A stretch of DNA of 64,000 bases from Streptomyces sp. NBC_00525 (lineage in GTDB: Bacteria; Actinomycetota; Actinomycetes; Streptomycetales; Streptomycetaceae), in assembly GCF_036346595.1 (NCBI RefSeq), contig NZ_CP107834.1, positions 3,906,001-3,970,000 on the forward strand, given 5' to 3'. A program made the position numbers and the translations under genes. How positions within the stretch are numbered: the first letter of the stretch is position 1; each line of letters begins with the position of its first letter. The notes beneath the pieces were generated by a model. It saw only the letters and a list, made by a program, of their open reading frames with translations. It did no database searches and was not told the DNA's origin. Positions 48,568 through 57,232 of this stretch are shown piece by piece.

Positions 48568-49797
48568 TCAGCCTGCCGGGACCACCCGGCCCGATACCTC
48601 GCCCAGGCCCACCCGGGTGCCGTCCGGGCCGGGGGCCCAGGCGGTGAGGGTGACCGTGTCGCCGTCCTCCAGGAAGGTGCGGCTGCCGTCCGGGAGGTCC
48701 AGCGGGTCGCGGCCGTTCCAGGTGAGTTCGAGGAGGCAGCCGCGCTGGCCCGGCTCCGGCCCGCTGACCGTGCCCGAGGCGTACAGGTCGCCGGTGCGCA
48801 GTGAGGCGCCGTTGACGGTCAGCTGGGCGAGCTGCTGCGCGGCCGTCCAGTACATCGTGGCGAACGGCGGCTCCGCGACCACGTGCCCGTTGATCGCGAC
48901 GGACATCCGCAGGTCGTAGCCGCCGGGCTCGTCCTCGGCGGAGTCGTCCAGATAGGGGAGGACCGGCAGGTCGCGGGCGGGCGGCGCGGTGCGGGCGGCG
49001 TCCAGGGCCTCCAGCGGGGTGACCCAGGCGGCGACGGAGGTCGCGAAGGACTTGCCCAGGAACGGGCCGAGCGGGACGTACTCCCAGGCCTGGATGTCGC
49101 GCGCCGACCAGTCGTTGAGCAGCGAGATCCCGAAGACGTGGTCCCGGAAGTCGGCCAGCGGCACGGGCGTGCCCTGCTCGGAGGGGGTGCCGACGACGAA
49201 GCCGACCTCCGCCTCGATGTCGAGCTTCACGGACGGGCCGAAGACGGGCGCCTGGTCGGCCGGGGCCTTGCGCTGTCCGGCCGGGCGGACGACCTCGGTG
49301 CCGGAGACCACGACGGTGCCCGCGCGCCCGTGGTAACCGATCGGCAGGTGCTTCCAGTTGGGGGTGAGGGGCGACTCGGCGTCCGGGCGGAAGATCCGGC
49401 CGACGTTGGAGGCGTGGTGCTCGCTGGCGTAGAAGTCCACATAGTCCGCGACCCGGTACGGCAGATGCAGCGTCACCGTGTCCAGGTGGTGCAGCAGCGG
49501 CTCCATGTCCGCGCGGTGGGCGGGGACGGTCACCCAGGCGGTCAGCGCGCGGCGCACATCGCGCCAGGCGGTGCGCCCGGCCCCGAGCAGGGCCATCAGG
49601 TCGGGCTGGGCCAGCAGTCGGGCGTAGGGCGATCCGAGGGCGAGCGCGGCGGCCCCGGCGTCCAGGACGTGGTCGCCGATGCGGACGCCGACGCGCGGCT
49701 CCGGCCGGTCGGGGGTGGAGAACACGCCGTAGGGCAGGTTGTGCGGGCCGAAGGGATCGTCCTCGGGCACATCGAGCGGGCTGCTCTGCTCGGGCAT
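48568..49797 (-). CDS. fahA: Fumarylacetoacetase (tyrosine catabolism)
   Basis: The 409-residue enzyme hydrolyses fumarylacetoacetate to fumarate and acetoacetate, the last step of the homogentisate path. It has the N-terminal SH3-like domain and the FAH catalytic fold. Metal and active-site segments include YVDFYASEHHASNVG, GYHGRAGTVVVSG, LDIEAEVGFVVGTPS and NDWSARDIQAWEYVPLGPFLGKSF. ATG 49797 has no strong ribosome site. Other tyrosine-degradation genes are not nearby. Confidence 0.92.
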   Translation of the reverse strand: MPEQSSPLDVPEDDPFGPHNLPYGVFSTPDRPEPRVGVRIGDHVLDAGAAALALGSPYARLLAQPDLMALLGAGRTAWRDVRRALTAWVTVPAHRADMEPLLHHLDTVTLHLPYRVADYVDFYASEHHASNVGRIFRPDAESPLTPNWKHLPIGYHGRAGTVVVSGTEVVRPAGQRKAPADQAPVFGPSVKLDIEAEVGFVVGTPSEQGTPVPLADFRDHVFGISLLNDWSARDIQAWEYVPLGPFLGKSFATSVAAWVTPLEALDAARTAPPARDLPVLPYLDDSAEDEPGGYDLRMSVAINGHVVAEPPFATMYWTAAQQLAQLTVNGASLRTGDLYASGTVSGPEPGQRGCLLELTWNGRDPLDLPDGSRTFLEDGDTVTLTAWAPGPDGTRVGLGEVSGRVVPAG

Positions 49798-49893
49798 CTG
49801 TCGCTGCCTCGCTTTCCGGGTCGCGTGCGGTGATTCCCCAACCCTCCCCCGTACCCCGGAGAGTACGCCTCACGTGCGTCGTCACCGAACAGG

Positions 49894-49950
49894 GCGCGGA
49901 TCACCCGGCACTGCGCGGATCACCCGGCACTGCGCGGATCACCCGGAGGT
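49894..49950. repeat. Three tandem copies of a 19-bp unit
   Basis: Units begin at 49894, 49913 and 49932. The first two are identical and the third differs at its last few bases. The third copy contains the stop codon of the CocE-type hydrolase gene. It may vary in number between strains. Confidence 0.75.
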
Positions 49951-51933
49951 GCGCGGGATGCTCTTCTCCCAGGTGCGGTGGAAGACGACCTCGCCGCCCT
50001 CGGTGCAGACGACCTCGTTGCTGGTGTGGAAGGCGTCGGCGTCGGCGGTGATCTCGGAGCGGGTGTCGATCTGCACGTCCCAGGACATCTCCGGCCGGTG
50101 CAGCCGGATCGTCCAGTCGGAGCGGGTGCGCGCGGAGAGCGGGTCGTCCTGCCGGATGGTGTACGTCTCCCTCGCGTCCTCGGTGAACTCCAGGCCGTCC
50201 GGGTAGACGCGGGTGCCGCCGTAGCGCGGGTCCACCTCCAGGCGCCACTCGCCCGCGGCGACATCGCGGACCACCAGCCGCTCCGGGCGCGGCGTGTCCA
50301 GCGTCTCGGGGTACACCACGCCCAGCGGTTCGGCCTGCTCCGGCTCCTCGAAGGAGATCGCGGGGTCCTCGGTCTCCCCGCGCACCGGGAGTTCGACGAG
50401 GCTGCCGTCCGCCTCCAGGGTGAAGCCCGCCGAGCCGGCCTGCGGCCAGATCCAGGGCCAGTACGAGGAGGAGACGGCGAGCCGGATGCGGTGGCCGGGC
50501 GGGAAGGTGTGGCCGATGCCGTTCAGCTCGAAGGTGACGTCCTCGGTGGCGCCGGCGGGCCAGTCCTCGGTGCGGTCGCGGCCGTTGCGGGCGGCCAGGT
50601 TGAGCGCGCCGCGCGTGACGAGGGTGGAGGAGCCGTCCGGGGCGACGTCGCAGAGCCGGGCGATGGCTTGGCCGCGCGGCACGTCCATCCGGATGCGCAG
50701 CCGCACCCTGGGCCGGCCCAGGATCTCGATGGGCGCGTCGGCCACCGGGAACTCGAAGCAGAGCGACTTGGCGTCCTCGTCGCGCTGGTCGGGCGGCAGG
50801 TCGGCGTCGTTGCCGAAGGGGAAGAAGCGTCCGGCGTCGAGCCCGGTCTGCTGCGGCGAGCGGACGAGCTGCGGGCCGCCCTGGAGGGCGTACGCCACCG
50901 GGGTGATGTTCTCCGAGGGCCAGGTGCTCTCGCCGACCCAGCGGCCGGGCAGCGTCTCGTAGACGGTGGCGGGCGGGTGCGACTCGCTGATCCAGGCCCG
51001 CAGCAGCGGCTCCTCCAGGACCCCGGTGTCCTTGTCCTTGAGGTGCTGGTCCCACCAGCGCAGGGTCTCCTGGAGGAAGCCGATGGCCGGTCCGGGCGGC
51101 AGCCCGCGGTCGGGGTACTGGTGCGACCAGGGCCCGATGATGCCGCGCACCCGCGCCGGGTCCAGGTGCTCGACGAGCCGGAGGACGGTGTCGCGGTAAG
51201 GGTCGTGCCAGCCGCCGACCGCGAGGACGGCGGCCTCGACGGCCGAGTAGTCCTCGCAGACGCTGCCGTGCTTCCAGTAGGCGTCGCGGGTCTGGTGGGC
51301 GAGCCAGGTGTGGATGAAGGGGTCCACCGCCTCCAGCCGGTCGAGCCACATCTGCCGCCAGTCGTCGCCGACGTCCGCCGGGTCGGGCGGCCGGCAGACG
51401 AAGGCCAGCATGGTGGCCGCCCAGGCGTGCATGTCCACGGCGAGGACCGAGCCGCCCATGTAGTGGACGTCGTTGTCGTAGCGGTCGTCGGTCGAGCACA
51501 CGGTGACGACGGCCTTCAGCGGCTCCGGGGCCAGCGCGGCGAGCTGGAGCGAGTTGAAGCCGCCCCAGGAGATCCCGAACATGCCGACCCGGCCGGAGCA
51601 CCACTCCTGCTGGGCCAGCCAGTGGATGACGGCGACCCCGTCCGCCAGCTCCGTCGCGTCGTACTCGTCGCCCGGCATGCCCTCGCTGTTGCCGTGGCCG
51701 CGTACGTCCACCCGGACCGAGGCGTAGCCGTGTCCGGCGTACCAGGGGTGGCGCTGCCAGTCGCGCGGCGCGGTCCAGTCGCTCAGCCGGTACGGCAGGT
51801 ACTCCAGGAGCGCGGGCACGGGTTCGTCCGTGACCGGCCGCCAGATCCGCGCGTACAGCTGGGTGCCGTCCGCAAGGGGGATGTAGAGGTCCTCGTGGGT
51901 CGTCTCGTACGGGAACGCGGTCTGGATGTGCAT
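49939..51933 (-). CDS. CocE/NonD family X-Pro dipeptidyl-peptidase-like hydrolase
   Basis: The 664-residue α/β-hydrolase has the nucleophile elbow GISWGG, an acid in AVGGWHDPYRD and the histidine in IGPWSHQYPD. The C-terminal jelly-roll domain (about 330-660) is typical of X-Pro dipeptidyl acyl peptidases and cocaine-esterase relatives. Substrate is probably a proline peptide or small ester or amide. ATG 51933 lies nine bases after the peptide-transporter stop, suggesting uptake and cleavage of oligopeptides as one unit. No signal peptide, so it is cytoplasmic. Confidence 0.88.
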   Translation of the reverse strand: MHIQTAFPYETTHEDLYIPLADGTQLYARIWRPVTDEPVPALLEYLPYRLSDWTAPRDWQRHPWYAGHGYASVRVDVRGHGNSEGMPGDEYDATELADGVAVIHWLAQQEWCSGRVGMFGISWGGFNSLQLAALAPEPLKAVVTVCSTDDRYDNDVHYMGGSVLAVDMHAWAATMLAFVCRPPDPADVGDDWRQMWLDRLEAVDPFIHTWLAHQTRDAYWKHGSVCEDYSAVEAAVLAVGGWHDPYRDTVLRLVEHLDPARVRGIIGPWSHQYPDRGLPPGPAIGFLQETLRWWDQHLKDKDTGVLEEPLLRAWISESHPPATVYETLPGRWVGESTWPSENITPVAYALQGGPQLVRSPQQTGLDAGRFFPFGNDADLPPDQRDEDAKSLCFEFPVADAPIEILGRPRVRLRIRMDVPRGQAIARLCDVAPDGSSTLVTRGALNLAARNGRDRTEDWPAGATEDVTFELNGIGHTFPPGHRIRLAVSSSYWPWIWPQAGSAGFTLEADGSLVELPVRGETEDPAISFEEPEQAEPLGVVYPETLDTPRPERLVVRDVAAGEWRLEVDPRYGGTRVYPDGLEFTEDARETYTIRQDDPLSARTRSDWTIRLHRPEMSWDVQIDTRSEITADADAFHTSNEVVCTEGGEVVFHRTWEKSIPRTSG

Positions 51934-51942
51934 GGGCGTACC

Positions 51943-53442
51943 TCAGTGGACGGGGTGCATGGTGCGCTTGAGCCAGGGGGCGGCGGCGATGACGGCCACG
52001 CCGGCCGCCACCGCGACAGCGCCGTTGACACCGAAGTAGGCGGGGTTGGACACCTCGCCGTACAGCTTCACGATCTGGGCCTGGATGCCGTTGGCGAGGG
52101 CCAGCGAGAGGAACCAGAGCGCCATGGTCTGGCTGGCGAACGCCTTCGGGGCGAGCTTGGTGGTCGCCGACATGCCGGAGGTCTCCAGCAGGATGTCGCC
52201 GAGTCCGAGGAGCAGATAGGAGCCGACGATCCACCAGGCGGCCATCTTGTAGGTGTCGCCGGAGTGCCCGGAGGTGGGCAGGACCATCAGCAGGAAGGAG
52301 AGGCCGCCCAGGATCACTCCGATGGCGATCTTGTTGGAGGCGTGCGGCTGGCGCGGCCCCATCTTCGCCCAGACGGCCGCGACCACCGGGGCGAGCGCCA
52401 CCTCGAAGGCGCCGAGCGCGGAGGCGTACCAGCTCGCCGGGAAGTGGAAGCCGAAGATCTCGGTACGGGCGTTGGTCGAGGCGAGCAGCATCATCGTCGA
52501 GTACGCCTGGAAGAGGATGAAGTTGAACACCACGGAGGCCAGGAAGAGCACCACGTACGGGCGCAGCCTGCCGCGTTCGGCGGCGGTGACCCGGGGGCTG
52601 CGGAACATCACCGCGAAGTAGACGACGGGCGCGATCACCGAGATCAGGGTGAGCAGGTCCACGAACCGGTCCATGGTGAGCCACCCGGCCAGGGCCAGCG
52701 CGGTGGCGACGGCCGCGACGACGACGGCCCCGGCGGCGATCAGCCGGACGGCGCGGCGCATGGGGCCGGGGGCCAGCGCGAATTCGGCGGTGTGCTTTCG
52801 CCCGGCCAGGTGACGGCGGCCCGCCACGTACTGGATGAGGCCCAGCGTCATGCCGAAGGCGGCGGCCGAGAAGCCCCAGTGCCAGCTCGCGTGGTCGCCG
52901 AGCCAGCCGGTGATCAGCGGTCCGAGGAACGCGCCGATGTTGATGCCCATGTAGTAGAGGGCGAAGCCCGCGTCCCGGCGCTCGTCGTCCGTCCGGTAGA
53001 GCTTGCCGACCATCGTGGCCACATTGGGCTTGAGCAGGCCCGTACCGGCGCTGATCAGTCCGAGCCCGACCCAGGTCATCGCGTCCGTGGGCACCGCCAT
53101 GGCGTAATGGCCGCAGGCGATCAGGATGCCTCCGTAGAGCACCGCCCGGTACGAGCCGAGGATGCGGTCGGCCAGCCAGCCGCCGGCCACCGACACCAGA
53201 TAGACCAGCGTGCCGTACGCGGCCGAGACGGAGGCGGCGGTCCCGGCCTCCATGCCCATGCCGCCGTGTGCGACCGTGTCCGCGAAGTAGAGGACGAGGA
53301 TCGCCTGCATGCCGAGGAACGAGAACCGCTCCCAGACCTCCAGGCCGGACAGGGTCATCAGGCCCCGTGGCTGGCCGAAGAAGGCGTGGTCGTCGGCCGG
53401 CGGCGGCTGCTCCGGTTCCGTGGCGGCGGCGGTGTGGGACAA
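51943..53442 (-). CDS. Proton-dependent oligopeptide transporter (POT/PTR family)
   Basis: The 499-residue polytopic protein has about 14 helices. PTR2 signatures are GGWLADRILGSYRAVLYGG (signature 1 with ExxER-like GLEVWERFSFLGM before it) and FALYYMGINIGAFLGPLITG (signature 2). It imports di- and tripeptides with protons. A TTG start at 53442 is proposed because AGGAG lies eight bases upstream and the protein then starts LSHTAAATEPEQ; no ATG or GTG with a ribosome site is available before the first conserved motif. It forms an operon with the downstream hydrolase. Confidence 0.88.
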   Translation of the reverse strand: MSHTAAATEPEQPPPADDHAFFGQPRGLMTLSGLEVWERFSFLGMQAILVLYFADTVAHGGMGMEAGTAASVSAAYGTLVYLVSVAGGWLADRILGSYRAVLYGGILIACGHYAMAVPTDAMTWVGLGLISAGTGLLKPNVATMVGKLYRTDDERRDAGFALYYMGINIGAFLGPLITGWLGDHASWHWGFSAAAFGMTLGLIQYVAGRRHLAGRKHTAEFALAPGPMRRAVRLIAAGAVVVAAVATALALAGWLTMDRFVDLLTLISVIAPVVYFAVMFRSPRVTAAERGRLRPYVVLFLASVVFNFILFQAYSTMMLLASTNARTEIFGFHFPASWYASALGAFEVALAPVVAAVWAKMGPRQPHASNKIAIGVILGGLSFLLMVLPTSGHSGDTYKMAAWWIVGSYLLLGLGDILLETSGMSATTKLAPKAFASQTMALWFLSLALANGIQAQIVKLYGEVSNPAYFGVNGAVAVAAGVAVIAAAPWLKRTMHPVH

Positions 53443-53599
53443 AACGGCAACTCCTGATCGTATGAGCTGATCTCGAACATACCGGCGGTGGCGGGAAGGC
53501 GCCCACGGTGATCCAAAGACGACCGGATACGCTGACATCAGTGGTTGACAACGACACATCGACATTCCGTGTGATCGTCAGCAGACAGGAGATCCCCTC

Positions 53600-54610
53600 G
53601 TGACCGTCGTCGGGCCGTTCGGACTGAGCGTGCGGGACCAGGCTCTTGAGGCCGGTGTCCAGGCCGGTTTGGCTGCTGTCGAGTCGGGCCTGCTCGAAGC
53701 CACCAAGAGCGACGTGCCCTTCATCACGGAAGCCGCCCAGCACCTGGTGCGCGCGGGCGGCAAGCGGTTCCGTCCGCTGCTCGCGATGCTGGCCGCCCAG
53801 TTCGGCGACGCCGACGCGCCGGGCGTGGTGCCCGCCGCCGTCGTCGTGGAGCTGACCCACCTCGCGACGCTGTACCACGACGACGTCATGGACGAGGCCG
53901 ATGTGCGGCGCGGTGTGCCCAGCGCCAATTCCCGCTGGGGCAACTCGGTCGCCGTACTGACCGGCGACTTCCTCTTCGCGCGCGCCTCGCACATACTGGC
54001 CGACCTGGGCCCGGAGGCCGTCCGCATCCAGGCGGAGGCGTTCGAACGCCTGGTCACCGGCCAGATCCTGGAGACGGCCGGCCCGCGCGACGGCCGCGAC
54101 CCGGTGGCGCACTACCTGGAGGTGCTCAGCGGCAAGACCGGCTCGCTGATCGCCGTGGCCTGCCGGTTCGGCGCGATGATGTCCGGCGCCGACGAGTCCA
54201 CCACGGACATCCTCACCCAGTACGGTGAACGGCTCGGTGTCGCCTTCCAGCTCGCCGACGACGTCCTGGACATCGCGTCGGACTCCCACGAGTCCGGCAA
54301 GACCCCCGGTACGGACCTCCTGGAGGGCATCCCGACCCTCCCCGTCCTGCATCTGCGGGCGCAGGCGGCGGCGGACGGCAAGCCGGACGACCTGGCCCTC
54401 GTCGAACTGCTCGACGGCGACCTCGGCGACCCGGACCGGCTCACCGAGGCGCTGCGCCTGCTGCGCGCGCACCCGGCGCTGGCCCGGGCCCGCCGGGACA
54501 CCGTGCGGTACGCGCAGGAGGCGCGGGCCACGCTGGGGCCGCTGCCCGAGTGCTACGCCAAGCTCGCCCTGGAAGAGATGTGCGACGCGGTGGTCCACCG
54601 CGCCGGCTGA
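53600..54610 (+). CDS. Polyprenyl (probably menaquinone side-chain) diphosphate synthase
   Basis: The 336-residue trans-polyprenyl synthase has the first Asp-rich motif DDVMDEAD (about 93-100), the second DDVLD (about 220) and GGKRFRPLL at the IPP site. It extends allylic diphosphates with isopentenyl diphosphate. Two residues N-terminal to the first DD are Y-H, compatible with a long-chain (C35-C45) product. In mycobacteria the homologue GrcC1 lies beside menG and menJ, so a menaquinone-tail role is likely. GTG 53600 has AGGAG upstream. Confidence 0.88.
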   Translation: MTVVGPFGLSVRDQALEAGVQAGLAAVESGLLEATKSDVPFITEAAQHLVRAGGKRFRPLLAMLAAQFGDADAPGVVPAAVVVELTHLATLYHDDVMDEADVRRGVPSANSRWGNSVAVLTGDFLFARASHILADLGPEAVRIQAEAFERLVTGQILETAGPRDGRDPVAHYLEVLSGKTGSLIAVACRFGAMMSGADESTTDILTQYGERLGVAFQLADDVLDIASDSHESGKTPGTDLLEGIPTLPVLHLRAQAAADGKPDDLALVELLDGDLGDPDRLTEALRLLRAHPALARARRDTVRYAQEARATLGPLPECYAKLALEEMCDAVVHRAG

Positions 54611-54726
54611 CGCCTCTCCCGGAGCCCGCGCGGCCCCAACCCCTACTGGACGGGGGAGAATCGGCGCTCCATCGTCATACCGAAGAGGTACGCGGAGTTG
54701 CTCCCCCGGGTTGACGCTTTCCGCAG

Positions 54727-54772
54727 CCCGTTTTGGTCGGATGGAGACACAACCACTCCTGACCAAAACGGG
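54727..54772. repeat. 12-bp inverted repeat upstream of the LolA-like gene
   Basis: Perfect arms CCCGTTTTGGTC (54727-54738) and GACCAAAACGGG (54761-54772) are separated by 22 bases. It lies between the polyprenyl synthase stop and the LolA-like start, so it could be a terminator or an operator. Confidence 0.5.
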
Positions 54773-54840
54773 TGAGAATGGCGGCACGGAGTGGGCGAGC
54801 GCATCCCGAGGAAGCCGCCGACCACGGAGGTAGGGCACAC

Positions 54841-56097
54841 ATGGCACCGAACGACAGCGCGGAGACCACCGGCACGGCCGCCGGTCAGAGCGCCGGGCGC
54901 CGCCGCAGGGCGGCCCGCTACATCGTCCCCGTCGCGGTGGCGGGGGTGGCGGCGGCGACGATCGGTCTGGTCCCGGCGCTCGCCAGCTCCGGCGACCCCG
55001 ACCTGCCGGAGATCACCGCGCAGGAACTCATCGAGAAGATCGCCGCTTCGGACACCGAGCAGTTCTCCGGCACGGTGAAGATCAGCACGGACCTGGGCAT
55101 CCCCTCCGTGGGCGGCCTGGCCGGCTCCTTCCTGTCCGACGCGGGCAAGAGCGGGCGCGGCGGCGAGGACACGTCGAGCGCCGACCCGCAGAGCAAGCTC
55201 ACCGAGCTGGCCTCCGGCACGCACACCCTGCGCGTCGCCGCGGACGGCCCCGACAAGCAGCGGCTCTCCATCCTGGACGACGCCGCCGAGTACAGCCTGA
55301 TCCACAACGGCGACCAGGTCTGGGCGTACGACAGCGCGACCAACGCGGTGTACCACGCGGAGGCCGACGGCAAGGACAAGGCCCCGCGCCACCAGGACCG
55401 GGTCGTCCCCGAGGGCGTCCCGACCACCCCGAAGGCCCTGGCCGAGCAGGCGCTCGAAGCCGCCGACGGCACCACGTCCGTCACGGTGGACGGCACCGCG
55501 CGGGTCGCCGGGCGCGACGCGTACCGCCTGGTCCTCAAGCCGGAGCAGAGCGGCTCCACGGTGGGCTCGATCACCGTCGCCGTGGACGCGGAGAACGGCG
55601 TGCCGCTCAAGTTCACGCTCCGGCCGAGCAGCGGCGGCAAGGCCGTCGTGGACGCCGGTTTCACGTCGGTCGACTTCGGGAAGCCCGCCGCGTCCTCCTT
55701 CACCTTCACCCCGCCCAAGGGCGCGAAGGTCACCGAGGCCGACGAGGCGGCCAAGGGCCACGAGAAGGACGCCCGCGAGGCCACCGAGAAGGCCCGCGGC
55801 GACCTGCGCGCCTTCGAGGACGAGGGCGCCCCGAAGATCATCGGCAAGGGCTGGAACAGCATCGCCGAGATCAGGACCCCGGGCGGCGCCGACCTGCCGA
55901 CCGAGGCGACGAAGGGCGTCCCGCCGCAGGCCCAGCAGTTCCTGGACGCCCTCGGCGACAAGGTCACCGGCAAGTTCGGCTCGGGCACCGTCTTCAAGAC
56001 GCGCCTGATCAACGCGCTGATGACGGACGACGGCCGGATCTATGTCGGCGCGGTCACCAAGGACGCGCTGGTCGCCGCGGCGAACGACGCCGGCTGA
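54841..56097 (+). CDS. Secreted LolA-like (outer-membrane lipoprotein carrier fold) protein
   Basis: The 418-residue exported protein has a twin-arginine-like basic start (AGRRRRAARY), a hydrophobic helix (about 30-50) and a LolA/LppX-like half-barrel. That barrel has repeating segments such as YSLIHNGDQVWAYDSATNAVYH and YRLVLKPEQSGSTVGSITVAVD. Actinobacteria lack an outer membrane, so it may bind lipid or report envelope state. A charged Glu/Lys helix (about 300-325) is inserted late. It precedes an ABC exporter, with a hairpin between them. ATG 54841 follows GGAGG at a longish spacing. Confidence 0.82.
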   Translation: MAPNDSAETTGTAAGQSAGRRRRAARYIVPVAVAGVAAATIGLVPALASSGDPDLPEITAQELIEKIAASDTEQFSGTVKISTDLGIPSVGGLAGSFLSDAGKSGRGGEDTSSADPQSKLTELASGTHTLRVAADGPDKQRLSILDDAAEYSLIHNGDQVWAYDSATNAVYHAEADGKDKAPRHQDRVVPEGVPTTPKALAEQALEAADGTTSVTVDGTARVAGRDAYRLVLKPEQSGSTVGSITVAVDAENGVPLKFTLRPSSGGKAVVDAGFTSVDFGKPAASSFTFTPPKGAKVTEADEAAKGHEKDAREATEKARGDLRAFEDEGAPKIIGKGWNSIAEIRTPGGADLPTEATKGVPPQAQQFLDALGDKVTGKFGSGTVFKTRLINALMTDDGRIYVGAVTKDALVAAANDAG

Positions 56098-56120
56098 CGC
56101 ACCGCGGTACCCCTTCCGCC

Positions 56121-56155
56121 CCGCCCCGCCGCGCGCACCTCGCGCGGCGGGGCGG
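56121..56155 (+). terminator. Hairpin between the LolA-like gene and the ABC exporter
   Basis: Perfect 15-bp all-GC arms at 56121-56135 and 56141-56155 with a 5-nt loop lie 23 bases after the LolA-like stop. They suggest the ABC genes have their own promoter or partial read-through. Confidence 0.75.
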
Positions 56156-56194
56156 AGCGCGACCGCAGACCGTACGACCCAGTGGGGAGCACAC

Positions 56195-57232
56195 ATGGCA
56201 GGGCCCGACAGCGCGCCCACCGAGCGGCCCGTGACCGGCGCACCCGACAGCACGACGGACACCGCGTCCGATGCCGCACCCGATGCCGCGTCGGACAGCG
56301 CGCCGCCCGTGATCGAGGCGCGCGGGCTGACCAAGCGCTACCGGGGCGGGCAGCTCGCCGTGGACGGGCTCGACCTCACGGTCCCCGGCGGCAGCGTCTT
56401 CGGCTTCCTCGGGCCCAACGGCTCGGGCAAGACGACGACGATCCGGATGCTCATGGGCCTGATCGCCCCGACCTCCGGCACCGCCCGCGTCCTCGGCCGC
56501 CCCATGCCGGACGCCGCGCGCACGGTGCTCCCCGAGGTCGGCGCGCTGATCGAGGGCCCCGCCCTGTACGGGTTCCTGAGCGGCCGGGACAACCTGCTGC
56601 GCTACGACACCGCCGACCCCACCGCCGACCCGCGCACCCGCGCCGCACGCGTCGGCGACGCGCTGGAACGGGTCGGGCTGGGCCAGGCGGCCGGCAAGAA
56701 GGCGCGCGCGTACTCACTGGGCATGAAACAGCGCCTCGGCCTCGCCGCCGCCCTGCTCAGACCGCGCCGGCTGCTCGTCCTGGACGAGCCGACCAACGGC
56801 CTGGACCCGCAGGGCATGCGCGAGATCCGCGCCCTGGTCCGCGAGCTGGCGGCGGACGGCACCACGGTCTTCCTCTCCTCCCACCTGCTGGACGAGATCG
56901 AGCAGGTGTGCAGCCACGCGGCGGTGATGGCACGGGGCCGGCTCCTCACCCAGGGCCCCGTCACCGGCCTCGCCACCGGTGGCCGGCTCGCCGTCACCAC
57001 ACCGGACCCGGCCGACGCCGCCCGCGTACTCAAGGAGCACGGGATCACGGGCATCACACTGGACGGCGACCGGCTCCGGGCGGACGCCCCGCCGGGCACG
57101 GTGGAACTGGCCGACCTGAACGCGGCCCTGGTCCGGGACGGCGTACGGGTGCGCGCGTTCGGCGTGGAGCGGGCGTCCCTGGAGGACGCGTTCGTGGCTC
57201 TGACGGGAGAGGGATTCGATGTCGCAGGCTGA
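56195..57232 (+). CDS. ABC transporter ATP-binding protein (exporter type)
   Basis: The 345-residue ATPase has Walker A GPNGSGKTTT (about 72-81), signature YSLGMKQRL and Walker B LLVLDEPTNGLDPQG. The C-terminal extension typical of DrrA/BcrA-type exporters follows (about 265-345). An acidic Asp/Ala-rich N-terminal stretch precedes the domain. It overlaps the permease gene by 14 bases. Substrate is unknown; lantibiotic- or drug-type export is usual for this family. Confidence 0.92.
   Translation: MAGPDSAPTERPVTGAPDSTTDTASDAAPDAASDSAPPVIEARGLTKRYRGGQLAVDGLDLTVPGGSVFGFLGPNGSGKTTTIRMLMGLIAPTSGTARVLGRPMPDAARTVLPEVGALIEGPALYGFLSGRDNLLRYDTADPTADPRTRAARVGDALERVGLGQAAGKKARAYSLGMKQRLGLAAALLRPRRLLVLDEPTNGLDPQGMREIRALVRELAADGTTVFLSSHLLDEIEQVCSHAAVMARGRLLTQGPVTGLATGGRLAVTTPDPADAARVLKEHGITGITLDGDRLRADAPPGTVELADLNAALVRDGVRVRAFGVERASLEDAFVALTGEGFDVAG

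Noticed and set aside
49901..54847. 1.6-kb-codon open frame on the minus strand spanning the CocE, POT and polyprenyl synthase genes
   Set aside because: It is out of frame with three clear genes and has shadow-type composition.
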